From Streptomyces sp. NK15101 (GTDB taxonomy: Bacteria > Actinomycetota > Actinomycetes > Streptomycetales > Streptomycetaceae), in contig NZ_JAINVG010000020.1 of NCBI RefSeq assembly GCF_020400725.1, positions 1-64,000 on the forward strand: 64,000 nucleotides of DNA, read 5' to 3'. The position numbers were made by a program, and so were the translations under genes. Below are positions 46,101-53,946 of this stretch, one piece after another. The notes beneath the pieces were generated by a model that saw only the letters and a list, made by a program, of their open reading frames with translations, was not told the origin of the DNA and did no database searches. How positions within the stretch are numbered: the stretch's first letter is position 1; every line of letters starts with the position of its first letter.

Positions 46101-47813
46101 ATGACCGCCGCCGCGTCCGACGCCCCGGACCCCCTGGAAGCCGCCACCCGGGCCACCCGCAGTCTCCAGGGGCTGTCCACGGAGCTCACCGCCCGCGTGC
46201 CGCAGCTCCTGGAGGCCATGCGCTCGGTCGGCACCGGGCTCGAACTCCACTCCACCCTCGACCGGATCTGCGAGACCGCCGCCGAGCTCGCCGACGCCCG
46301 GTACGCCGCGATCGGCGTCGTCGACGAGGAGGGCGAGGGCCTGTCCGACTTCGTCACCCACGGCGTCGGCGAGGACGTGGTCCGCCGGATCGGCCACCGT
46401 CCCGACGGCCACGCGGGGCTGCTCGGCGCGCTGATCCGCGACCCGCAGACCATCCGCCTCGCCGATCTGTCCGCCGATCCGCGCGCGGCGGGCTTCCCGC
46501 CCGGACACCCGCCGATGCGGAGCTTCCTCGGCGTCCCCATCCGGGTCCAGGGGGAGATCTTCGGCAACCTCTACCTGGCGGAGAAGCGCGGCGGCGGCGA
46601 GTTCAACGACTACGACGTGCACATGGTCCGGGTCCTCGCCACCGAGGCCGGCATCGCGATCGGCAACGCCCGTCTGTACGAGGCGGCCCGGCAGCGCGAA
46701 CGGTGGATCGACGGCTCGGTCGCCGTCACCACCGCCCTGCTCTCCGGCGGCGACGCGGACGACGCCCTCACGGTCGTCGCCGAACAGGCCCGTCGGCTCG
46801 CCGCCGCGGACGCCGGGATCGTGATGCTGCCCGCCGAGGAAGGCGGCCTGGAGATCGTCGCCGTCTCCTCGCCCCGGCCCACGAAGTCGCTGGGCATGGT
46901 GATCCCGTCCGAGAGCGCCGTCGTGAAGGAGCTCCTGGCGGGCGAGGCCGTCTTCGTGGCCGACGCCTCGACCGATCCGCGCATGATCAGCCGGCTGACG
47001 TCCTCGTACGGACCGAGCATGATGCTGCCGCTGCAGAGCGGCGGACGGGTCCTCGGCGCGCTCGCCACGCCCCGGGTGCACGGCGCCCGGCAGTTCACGG
47101 AGGCCGAGCGGACGCTCGCGACCCAGTTCGCCTCCCAGGCCGCCCTCGCCCTGATGATGGCCGACGCGCAGCGCGACCGGGAGCGCCTCGCCGTCTTCGA
47201 GGACCGCGACCGGATCGCCCGCGACCTGCACGACCTGGTCATCCAGCGGCTCTTCGCCACCGGCATGATGCTGGAGAGTGCCCAGCGGAGGTCGGTCGTG
47301 CCGGCCGTGCGCGAGGGCGTGGGCAAGGCCGTGGACGAGCTGGACGTGACCATCCAGGAGATCCGCACGGCGATCTTCGCGCTCCAGCAGGGCCCCGCCG
47401 AGGCCCCGTCGGGGCTGCGCACCCGCGTCCTGCGGGAGATCAACATGGCGGCCGTGCCGCTCGGCTTCAAGCCCGCGCACCGCTTCCTCGGCGCGATCGA
47501 CTCGAGGGTCGGAGAGCTCACCGGCAAGAACCTCATCGCCGCCCTGCGCGAGGCGCTCTCCAACGCTTTCCGGCACGCGGAGGCGAGCCGCATCGAGGTC
47601 GTCGTCGACGCCGGGATCACCCTGCCCGACGGCTCCGGCGGGGTACGGCTCTCGGTCGCCGACGACGGCATCGGCATCCCGGAGGGCGGGCGGCGCAGCG
47701 GCCTGCGCAATCTGGCGCGCCGGGCCGAGTCGCTGGGCGGCGCGAGCTGGTGCGGCCCGGGCCTGGGCGAGGACGGCGGCGGGACGACGGTGGTGTGGGA
47801 GGCCCCGCTGTAG
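46101..47813 (+). CDS. two-GAF sensor histidine kinase (DosS/DevS-like)
   Basis: 570 residues, soluble. GAF 1 (about 55-200) holds FPPGHPPMRSFLGVPIRVQG; H136 falls where DosS/DosT of Mycobacterium carry the haem-ligating His. GAF 2 covers about 215-355. The HisKA_3 helix has H377 in DRIARDLHDLVIQ, followed by an ATPase domain (REALSNAFRHAEAS, VADDGIGIP). It lies 20 bp after cydCD on the same strand. Probably senses O2, NO or redox and pairs with a NarL-type response regulator encoded elsewhere. Haem binding is an inference. Confidence 0.87.
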   Translation: MTAAASDAPDPLEAATRATRSLQGLSTELTARVPQLLEAMRSVGTGLELHSTLDRICETAAELADARYAAIGVVDEEGEGLSDFVTHGVGEDVVRRIGHRPDGHAGLLGALIRDPQTIRLADLSADPRAAGFPPGHPPMRSFLGVPIRVQGEIFGNLYLAEKRGGGEFNDYDVHMVRVLATEAGIAIGNARLYEAARQRERWIDGSVAVTTALLSGGDADDALTVVAEQARRLAAADAGIVMLPAEEGGLEIVAVSSPRPTKSLGMVIPSESAVVKELLAGEAVFVADASTDPRMISRLTSSYGPSMMLPLQSGGRVLGALATPRVHGARQFTEAERTLATQFASQAALALMMADAQRDRERLAVFEDRDRIARDLHDLVIQRLFATGMMLESAQRRSVVPAVREGVGKAVDELDVTIQEIRTAIFALQQGPAEAPSGLRTRVLREINMAAVPLGFKPAHRFLGAIDSRVGELTGKNLIAALREALSNAFRHAEASRIEVVVDAGITLPDGSGGVRLSVADDGIGIPEGGRRSGLRNLARRAESLGGASWCGPGLGEDGGGTTVVWEAPL

Positions 47814-47821
47814 GCCCCCGA

Positions 47822-47846
47822 CCTCCGGGCCCCTAGGGCCGGGAGG
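47822..47846. terminator. terminator between the kinase and the HAD gene
   Basis: Arms CCTCCGGGCCC and GGGCCGGGAGG with one central mismatch around CTA. The CTA is the stop codon of the minus-strand HAD gene. Shared by the convergent pair. Confidence 0.6.
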
Positions 47847-48696
47847 CCAGGGCGTCGGCGACGAGCTGTTCGATGACGACGGCCACGCCGTCGTCGTTGT
47901 TGCCGACCGTGCGGCCCGAGGCGGCGGTGACGACGTCCGGGTGGGCGTTGCCCATGGCGTACGAGCGGCCGGCCCAGCTCAGCATCTCGATGTCGTTCGG
48001 CATGTCGCCGAAGGCGACGACCTCCTCGGCCGCGATGCCGCGCTCGGCGCAGCACAGGGCCAGGGTGGAGGCCTTGGAGACGCCGAGCGCGCTGATCTCG
48101 ATGAGGGCGGTCGGGCTGGAGCGGGTGAAGGCGGCCCGGTCGCCCGCGGCCTCCCGCGCGAGTGCGAGGAACACGTCCGGGTCGAGCTCGGAGTGCTGGG
48201 CCAGCAGCTTGAGCACCGGGGCGGCCGAGCCGGGCTCCTCCTCGAAGAGGAGCTTCTCGGCGGTGGCGACGGTGGCGCCGGGGTCGAGGAAGAAGGGCGG
48301 GTACTGCGGCTCGTAGTGGATGCCGGTGGTGAGCTCGACGGCGAAGGAGGTCCCCGGCGCGGCGGCGCGCAGGGCGCGGACCACGTCGAGCGCGACCGGC
48401 CGCTCCAGCGGGCGCACCTCCAGGAAGGCGCCTCCCGCGTGGAGGTCGACGACGGCGGCGCCGTTGGCGCAGATCGCCAGGCCGTGTCCGTGGACGTGGT
48501 CGCTGACGACGTCCATCCAGCGGGCCGGGCGGCCGGTGACGAAGAAGACCTCGATCCCGGCCTGCTCGGCCGCCGCGAGGGCGGCGACCGTGCGCTCGGA
48601 GACGGACTTGTCGTCACGCAGCAGGGTGCCGTCGAGGTCGGTGGCGATCAGCCGGGCAACCGGGGCGGAAGGGCGGGGGGAACGGGGAGAGGTCAC
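47833..48696 (-). CDS. Cof-type HAD phosphatase
   Basis: 287 residues. Motif I RLIATDLDGTLLRDDKSVSE, FVTGRPARWM, and GDMPNDIEMLSWAG of class IIB (Cof/YbiV) hydrolases with the large cap domain. Acts on a sugar or cofactor phosphate. GTG at 48696 after GGAAG is preferred; a GTG at 48723 is in frame. Convergent with the histidine kinase. Confidence 0.88.
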   Translation of the reverse strand: MTSPRSPRPSAPVARLIATDLDGTLLRDDKSVSERTVAALAAAEQAGIEVFFVTGRPARWMDVVSDHVHGHGLAICANGAAVVDLHAGGAFLEVRPLERPVALDVVRALRAAAPGTSFAVELTTGIHYEPQYPPFFLDPGATVATAEKLLFEEEPGSAAPVLKLLAQHSELDPDVFLALAREAAGDRAAFTRSSPTALIEISALGVSKASTLALCCAERGIAAEEVVAFGDMPNDIEMLSWAGRSYAMGNAHPDVVTAASGRTVGNNDDGVAVVIEQLVADALASRP

Positions 48697-48787
48697 CGCA
48701 CCATTCTTCCGTATGGGACGCACGGGCGTGCGAGGAGCCGCACATATGAGCCTTGCTACTTGGCCGGGGCGCTCTCCTGCGGGGTTC

Positions 48788-49184
48788 TCAGTACGCGATC
48801 TCCACGACGGCCCGGTGGGCGCGGCGGTCGTCGACGTGGGTGAGCAGGTAGTGCGCGAGATCGGCGCGGGATAAGGACTTCGGCCGTGTCGGCGGGGCGT
48901 TCTCCGCGGTCCGGTAGGTGCGGGTCGGCGGGCCGTCGGCCGGCATCGGGCGCCGGACCACCGTCCACGCGGTGCCGTCCGCGGCGGGAGGCCGTACGAA
49001 GCCCTCCATCCGTGCCATGTCGGCGTAGCCGTGCCGATAGAGCCGCTGGATCACGTACCGGGTGACGAGCCGCTGCGGCAGCGGCACCTCCGGGGTGGTC
49101 TCCAGGCCGGTGGCCGGCGTCGAGGGCCTGGGCCAGGAGCTGTGCGCCCGTACCGCCGGTGGCGCCGAAGATCATGAGTTTCAT
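48788..49184 (-). pseudogene. remnant of an NAD(P)-binding (NmrA/SDR-like) gene, internally deleted
   Basis: The start MKLMIFGATGGTGAQLLAQA with LDAGH (ATG at 49184) is the normal nucleotide-binding motif of this family. After about 25 residues, coding continuity is lost and the C-terminal part resumes in another frame (LETTPEVPLPQRLVTRYVIQ, RHGYADMARMEGFVR, WTVVRRPMP, ADLAHYLLTHVDDRRAHRAV). About 70-80 residues normally between the two are missing. The C-terminal half is well preserved, so inactivation may be recent. Confidence 0.75.
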
Positions 49185-49189
49185 GACGC

Positions 49190-49549
49190 CGCCGCCCCGC
49201 CCGCTGTGCCAGCGCGTCGACGAGGGCGGCGGCGACGGCCCGCTGCCCGTCGAGGCTGAGGTGGATGCCGTCGTCGAGGTGCAGGCCGGCGGTGGCCCGC
49301 CGGGTGTCGACCGTGAGTCCCGGGCGCCCGAGGAGGAATTCGGCGACGCCGTCGACGTCCTCGCCGGACCAGCGATCCCGGCGAGCCGGCAGTGCGGGTA
49401 GGCGTCGGCCCGTTCCTGGTCCACGGCGCTCGGGGTGAGCCAGATCCAGCGGTCCGGACCGGAGGGTCCGCCGCGCCCGGCGAGATCCCGCAGGGCGAGG
49501 AGGTTGAGCTCGGTCTCCGCATGGCTGACCAGCCGGGTGCCGGCGGCCC
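49190..49549 (-). pseudogene. C-terminal remnant of an SGNH/GDSL hydrolase with frameshift
   Basis: Minus-strand translation gives LVSHAETELNLLALRDLAG, DRWIWLTPSAVDQERADAYP in one frame and, after a one-base shift near 49371, EDVDGVAEFLLGRPGLTVDT and LDDGIHLSLDGQRAVAAALV in another. WIWLTPSAVDQERA and DGIHLSLDGQRA resemble GDSL block-V text with its Asp and His. The N-terminal half including the Ser block is gone. The frame has no proper stop before the next remnant. Confidence 0.65.
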
Positions 49550-49550
49550 C

Positions 49551-49778
49551 CGCGCCGAGGACCGCCGCCACCACGAGCTGTACGTCTCCGAGGACGGGCG
49601 CCGCGTGCTGGGAAGCGTCCGCGAGGTCGCCTCGCTGCACGAGGACGACCTGTTCGCGGCGCTCGGCGAGGAGGACGGGACCCGGCTGACGGAGCTCCTC
49701 GGGCGGATCGCCGAGCAGCAGGGCCTCGCCCCCGGCGTGCACCCGGGCTACCGCCGTCTGCCGAAGTGCCCGGGCTGA
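49551..49778 (+). pseudogene. C-terminal remnant of a MarR-family regulator
   Basis: Plus-strand text RAEDRRHHELYVSEDGRRVL, REVASLHEDDLFAALGEEDG and LLGRIAEQQGLAPGVHPGYR matches the wing and dimerisation end of MarR proteins, ending at 49778. The HTH part is absent; the upstream sequence is the antisense of the SGNH remnant. The break near 49550 marks a deletion or recombination junction between two formerly separate genes. Confidence 0.65.
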
Positions 49779-49979
49779 GCGAGGAACCGCGCGGAGCGGG
49801 CGCGGGGCCGACGCTGAGCCGGTGAGGAGGCGGCGCGGAGCCGATGCCGGGCCGGTGCGGGGCCGACGCGAGGCGGCGCATTCCGGTGTGCGCCAGGACA
49901 TGGCCGTAAACACCCGTTCGTTTTGGACACGACGGGGAAGACCCCTGGGAGCTGACGGCGTCTCCAGGGAGGGCGGGGC

Positions 49980-50624
49980 ATGGTCGCGGGCCGGCGGAGC
50001 GCGGAGTGCGACTCCTGCGGGGCGCCGTACGGGAGGTGGGTCGCGAGCCTCGGCATGGCCCTCTGCGCGGAGTGCGAGCGGGCCGGAGCGGCGCACCCCG
50101 GGCGGGACCCGGTGCCGGTGGGCGAGATCCTGGCCGGTCTGGCCGACGTCGTGAACCAGGACGCCCGCGTCGTGGCGCAGCGGGCGCGGCCGGGGAGCGC
50201 GGTGCGGGGCGCGGCCGGGCCCGGGAGCGCCGTACGGGATCTGTTGGGGTCCGGGAGCGCCGTACGGGACGGCGCGGGGGCCGGGCATGCCGTACGGGAC
50301 GTGGCCGGCCCCGGGAGCGGGGCATCGGACGAGCGGGCTCCGGTGCTCGCGGCCTGTGACCGGTGCGGGGCGCGCACCGAGTGGCACCGCACGGTGCGCG
50401 GGCGCTGGATCATGATCGAGCCCGGGGAGCTGACGGCTCGGCTCGTCCCGGTCGGCAGACGCTGGCGCGTCGGCGGCGACGGGACCGCGGTCAACCTGGG
50501 CGCGGCCGCGCCCTCGGACAGGTGCCGGGTCAGCCACTTCGACGTCTGCCCCTCCCGTCCGGCACCGGCCGACTCACCGGTCATGCTCGCCCTGTGGCGG
50601 AGCCACGCCAGGCGCACGGCCTGA
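49980..50624 (+). CDS. DUF6083 protein with in-frame 10-residue repeats
   Basis: 214 residues. Two Cys4-type zinc ribbons are visible (CDSCGAPYGR with CAEC; CDRCGARTEWH). Between them lie five 10-residue repeats (PGSAVRGAAG, PGSAVRDLLG, SGSAVRDGAG, AGHAVRDVAG, PGSGASDERA). The ATG at 49980 follows GGAGGG. DUF6083 proteins are of unknown role; zinc binding and possibly nucleic-acid binding are inferred from the ribbons. It lies downstream of the pseudogene cluster. Confidence 0.7.
   Translation: MVAGRRSAECDSCGAPYGRWVASLGMALCAECERAGAAHPGRDPVPVGEILAGLADVVNQDARVVAQRARPGSAVRGAAGPGSAVRDLLGSGSAVRDGAGAGHAVRDVAGPGSGASDERAPVLAACDRCGARTEWHRTVRGRWIMIEPGELTARLVPVGRRWRVGGDGTAVNLGAAAPSDRCRVSHFDVCPSRPAPADSPVMLALWRSHARRTA
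50191..50330 (+). repeat. five tandem 30-bp repeats in the DUF6083 gene
   Basis: Units begin at 50191, 50221, 50251, 50281 and 50311 with a strict 30-bp period. CGGGAGCGCCGTACGGGA is shared by units 2 and 3; units 1, 4 and 5 have diverged. In frame, so copy number can change without breaking the gene. Confidence 0.8.
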
Positions 50625-50654
50625 CGGGCTCCGCCTCCGGGCGGGCCGGGACGC

Positions 50655-51548
50655 TCAGCCCAGCTGGGCGAGCGCCTCGGTGGCGATGTTCTCGAAGACG
50701 GTCTGGTCGGCGGCGAAGACGGAGTCCGCGATCGGCCAGTGGATCACGATCTCGGTGAAGCCGAGCTCCCGGTGACGCCCGGCGAAGTCGACGAAGGCGT
50801 CCACGGACTCCAGCGGCCGCGCCCGGTCCGGGGTGAAACCGGTCAGCAGGATCTTGTCCAGCTCGGCGACGTCCCGCCCGGCCTCGGCGCACGCCTTGGC
50901 GAGCTTCTCGACCTGGCCGCGCAGGGCCGCCACCGACTGCTCGGGCGTCCCCTCCTCGTACAGCTTCGGGTCGCCGGTGGTCACCCACCCCTGTCCGTAC
51001 CGCGCGGCCAGCCTCAGCCCGCGCGGTCCGGTCGCCGCCACCGCGAACGGCAGCCTCGGGCGCTGGACGCAGCCGGGGATGTTCCGCACCTCGTCGGCCG
51101 AGTAGAACGTGCCCCGCTCCGTCACCGCGTCCTCGGTGAGGAGCCGGTCGAGGAGCGCCACGAACTCACCGAACCGGTCGGCCCGCTCCTTCGGCGTCCA
51201 CGCCTCCTGCCCGAGCGCGGTGGCGTCGAAGCCGTTGCCGCCCGCGCCGATGCCGAGGGTGATCCGTCCGCCGGAGACGTCGTCCAGCGTGATCAGCTCC
51301 TTGGCGAGCGTCACCGGGTGCCGGAAGTTCGGCGAGGTCACGAGGGTGCCGAGGCGGATCCGCTCGGTGGCCGTCGCCGCCGCGGTGAGCGTGGGCAGCG
51401 CGCCGAACCACGGGCCGTCGCGGAAGCTCCGCCAGGAGAGGTGGTCGTAGGTGTACGCGGCATGGAACCCGAGGTCTTCGGCCCGCCGCCAGGTCTTCTT
51501 TCCTTCCGCCCACCGGTGGATGGGGAGGATCACCGTGCTAAGACGCAT
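50655..51548 (-). CDS. LLM-class F420-dependent oxidoreductase
   Basis: 297 residues, luciferase-like TIM barrel. LTAAATATERIRLGTLVTSP, NFRHPVTLAKELITLDDVSG and GRITLGIGAGGNGFDATALG are family signatures for binding F420 or FMN. Substrate unknown. Ends 30 bp from the convergent DUF6083 gene. Confidence 0.88.
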   Translation of the reverse strand: MRLSTVILPIHRWAEGKKTWRRAEDLGFHAAYTYDHLSWRSFRDGPWFGALPTLTAAATATERIRLGTLVTSPNFRHPVTLAKELITLDDVSGGRITLGIGAGGNGFDATALGQEAWTPKERADRFGEFVALLDRLLTEDAVTERGTFYSADEVRNIPGCVQRPRLPFAVAATGPRGLRLAARYGQGWVTTGDPKLYEEGTPEQSVAALRGQVEKLAKACAEAGRDVAELDKILLTGFTPDRARPLESVDAFVDFAGRHRELGFTEIVIHWPIADSVFAADQTVFENIATEALAQLG

Positions 51549-51596
51549 GACCTCGACGATACGCCGAGTCTCCCGCCGCGATGAATGCGCCGACGT

Positions 51597-52517
51597 TCAG
51601 GACGGAAGCACCACGTCGCCCGGGCCGTCCGCCCGACCGGGTACGGACGGCGTGCCGAGCAGACGGCTCATCGTCTCGGCGGCGCGGACGGCCGCATCGC
51701 CGCAGCAGTTGTTGAAGAGGACGTGGACCTCGCGGGCGCGGTCGGCCATCGCGCGGACGGCCGGCGTCCAGGAGGAGAGCTCCTCAGGCGTGTACCGGTG
51801 GCGGAACCGCTCCTCCTTCGTGCCCGTTCCCCAGGCGCGGTTGCGGCCGTGGAAGCGCACCGCCGCGAGCCGGTCGGAGGTGACCGGGGTGACCGGCGGG
51901 ATGGACGTGGGGAGTGACTGCACCATGTCCACGGCTACGGCGGTCAGGTCCAGCTCCGCCAACAGGCCGAAGGTGGAGGCGGAACGGTCCGGACGCCACC
52001 AGTCGGGATGCCGGAACTCCACCGCCACCGGCCAGCCCTCGGTGCGCTCCCGGCACCGGCGCAGCATCGACGTCGCCGCCGCGCCCGGAGCCAGCCACGG
52101 AGGGAACTGGAAGAGAAGCGTCCCCAGTCGTTCCGCCCGGCGCAGGGGCTCAAGGGCTCCGCTGAAACGGAGCCACACCTCGTCGAGCAGCCCGGGGTCC
52201 GCCTCCGCCCGACCGCGCCGCTCGGCCGCTGCCTGCCGCAGGTCGGCCGGCAGGGCGCCGGGTCGCGTCGGATGCCCGGTCAGCAACGAGAACGCCTTCA
52301 CGTCGAACCGGAAACCGGCCGGTGAACGCTCGACCCAGAGAGTGCTGTTACGCGTGCTGGGCAGTGCGTAGTAGGTGGCGTCCACTTCGACCAGCGGAAA
52401 CTTCGTGGTGTAGTACCGCAGCCTGGCCTCCGCGCCGCGGTGGCCTTCCGGGTACCAGCCGCTGGAGAGCAGTTCCTTGTCCGTCCACGAACACGCGCCG
52501 ACGAGAATGTCACCCAT
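51597..52517 (-). CDS. DUF72 family protein
   Basis: 306 residues, TIM-barrel family of unknown function. GACSWTDKELLSSGWYPEGH, FPLVEVDATYYALPS, FRFDVKAFSLLTGHP and LFNNCCGDAAVRAAE are typical. ATG at 52517 begins MGDILVGACSW; a longer frame to 52634 has no ribosome site. It is transcribed toward the LLM gene (48 bp gap). Confidence 0.85.
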   Translation of the reverse strand: MGDILVGACSWTDKELLSSGWYPEGHRGAEARLRYYTTKFPLVEVDATYYALPSTRNSTLWVERSPAGFRFDVKAFSLLTGHPTRPGALPADLRQAAAERRGRAEADPGLLDEVWLRFSGALEPLRRAERLGTLLFQFPPWLAPGAAATSMLRRCRERTEGWPVAVEFRHPDWWRPDRSASTFGLLAELDLTAVAVDMVQSLPTSIPPVTPVTSDRLAAVRFHGRNRAWGTGTKEERFRHRYTPEELSSWTPAVRAMADRAREVHVLFNNCCGDAAVRAAETMSRLLGTPSVPGRADGPGDVVLPS

Positions 52518-52768
52518 GGCCACCGTCTTCCCGACCCCGTGCCGCTGACTCTCTCCCCGTGCTCGCGGTTCCCTCGGAAGTGAACGGGTTTGCCCCTCTC
52601 GCACCACGGAGGACGTGACAGGTGCTCGCACCACGGGACGCGACGGATGGACGAGGCTTGACAGGGCTTACGGGGGGCCGGGGCGGAACCGCCCGGCGGC
52701 CGTCGCGGCCACGTGGTGCGCCTCCGTCGTGCAGCGGTCGACGGGCGGGATCACGGTGCTCGGGCACG

Positions 52769-52788
52769 GGGCCCGGGCTCCCGGGCCC
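52769..52788 (-). terminator. terminator after the 52796-53260 gene
   Basis: Perfect 9-bp GGGCCCGGG stem with a 2-nt loop, 7 bp after the minus-strand stop. The rest of the 278-bp gap 52518-52795 shows no gene. Confidence 0.55.
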
Positions 52789-52795
52789 ACGGTGG

Positions 52796-53260
52796 TCAAC
52801 GGACGCGGGAGCTCATCCAGGGAGTGAGGGTGCTGCCCGTGACCAGTTCCTTGTACGTCTCGTCGCCGGGCAGCGGGACGACCAGCCACCAGCCGGGCGG
52901 GAAGAACCGTCCCTTCACGTGCGCGAGGCCGCCGTGGACGGAGCGGAGGAAGGCGGGGACGGCGTCGCGGGGCACGTCGGCGAACTCGATGCCGTCCACG
53001 GTGATCAGGGCGTCGTCCTCGGGGAAGACCTGGACCGTGACCAAGGGGGAGCCGCCCAGTTCGACATAGGCCTCGTGCGGCAGCGATCCGTCCGGGTCGA
53101 GCACGGCGAACGCGCCGGAGGAGGTGCGCCGGGAGGTCCGGTCCGCGCCGATGTCGTCGGTCACCGTCATCTCCAGGTGGAACTCCCGGGCGACCTCCCG
53201 GATCGCGGTGACGGCGGCCTCGGTGCTGGGCAGATGCGGGTGAGCCATGGAACCGATCAT
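52796..53260 (-). CDS. conserved hypothetical protein
   Basis: 154 residues (150 if the second Met at 53248 is used). Soluble, mixed alpha/beta (HLPSTEAAVTAIREVAREFH, YVELGGSPLVTVQVFPEDDA, GLAHVKGRFFPPGWWLVVPL). Several Trp near the C-terminus. I do not recognise the family. Between KptA and DUF72 on the same strand with gaps of 29 and 278 bp, so it may be co-transcribed with KptA. Confidence 0.6.
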   Translation of the reverse strand: MIGSMAHPHLPSTEAAVTAIREVAREFHLEMTVTDDIGADRTSRRTSSGAFAVLDPDGSLPHEAYVELGGSPLVTVQVFPEDDALITVDGIEFADVPRDAVPAFLRSVHGGLAHVKGRFFPPGWWLVVPLPGDETYKELVTGSTLTPWMSSRVR

Positions 53261-53289
53261 GCCCCATCGGTTCGAGCGAAAGGGGAGCG

Positions 53290-53844
53290 TCAGTGATTCC
53301 GGCCGGAGGGGAAGCGGAGGAACTCCGGCGGGACGGCGTCGGTCAGCCAGACGCCGTTGGCGCTGACGTGGAAGACGTGACCGGCCCTGTGCATGGCGGC
53401 GGCGTCGACGCTCAGCACGACGGGCCGTCCCCGGCGTGCGCCGACCCGGGTCGCCGTCTCCCGGTCGGGGGAGAGGTGGACGTGGTGGCGGGCCATGGGC
53501 CGCAGCCCTTCCGTCCGGATCGAGGGAAGCCGGTCCGCGACCGTACCGTGGTAGAGGTACGCGGGCGGTTCCGCGGCCGGCAGGTCCAGGTCGACCGAGA
53601 CGGTGTGGCCCTGGCTGGCACGGATGCGGGTGCCCTCGACGGCGAAGCGCTTCTTGTCGTTGGTCGCGACGACGTGGTCCAGCTCCTCGCGGGTGATCGG
53701 GAAGCCGTGCGCGGCGGTGGCCCGGAGCAGGGCGTCGATCTCGGTCCAGCCGTGCGCGTCGAGGACGAGCCCGATGCGTTCGGGTTGGTGGCGCAGGTGC
53801 TTGGAGAGGTACTTCGACACCTTGACGGTGCGTCTTTCGTCCAT
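53290..53844 (-). CDS. kptA: RNA 2'-phosphotransferase (Tpt1/KptA)
   Basis: 184 residues. The four conserved basic/His motifs are visible: SKYLSKHLRHQPERIGL, RIRASQGHTVSVDLDL, LYHGT and HHVHLS. The enzyme moves an internal RNA 2'-phosphate to NAD+. Its bacterial purpose is unclear, as splicing-derived 2'-phosphates are not known in most bacteria. ATG at 53844; frame extends to 53934. Three DnaA boxes lie upstream. Confidence 0.9.
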   Translation of the reverse strand: MDERRTVKVSKYLSKHLRHQPERIGLVLDAHGWTEIDALLRATAAHGFPITREELDHVVATNDKKRFAVEGTRIRASQGHTVSVDLDLPAAEPPAYLYHGTVADRLPSIRTEGLRPMARHHVHLSPDRETATRVGARRGRPVVLSVDAAAMHRAGHVFHVSANGVWLTDAVPPEFLRFPSGRNH

Positions 53845-53870
53845 CCGTAATTCCGATCGGGTTTCAGGTT

Positions 53871-53924
53871 TGATCCACAGCAAAGCGTGGTTATCCACAA
53901 GCGAGTTGCCGATTCTGTGGACAA
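53871..53924. promoter_or_regulatory. group of three DnaA boxes upstream of kptA
   Basis: TTATCCACA at 53891-53899 and, on the minus strand, TTGTCCACA at 53916-53924 are perfect boxes; TGATCCACA at 53871-53879 is a weaker one. They fill the 102-bp gap between kptA and the MerR gene stop. Confidence 0.65.
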
Positions 53925-53946
53925 CGGCTCCCACCCGTCAAGCTAT

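Noticed and set aside
44679-47576. 965-residue open frame antisense to cydCD and the kinase
   Set aside because: Spans two real genes and their gap; low-complexity translation only.
50191-50330. CRISPR-like periodic repeats
   Set aside because: Strict 30-bp tandem units without spacers, in frame with a protein.
52916-52926. TTCACGTGCGC as a parS variant
   Set aside because: Only one half of the palindrome matches.
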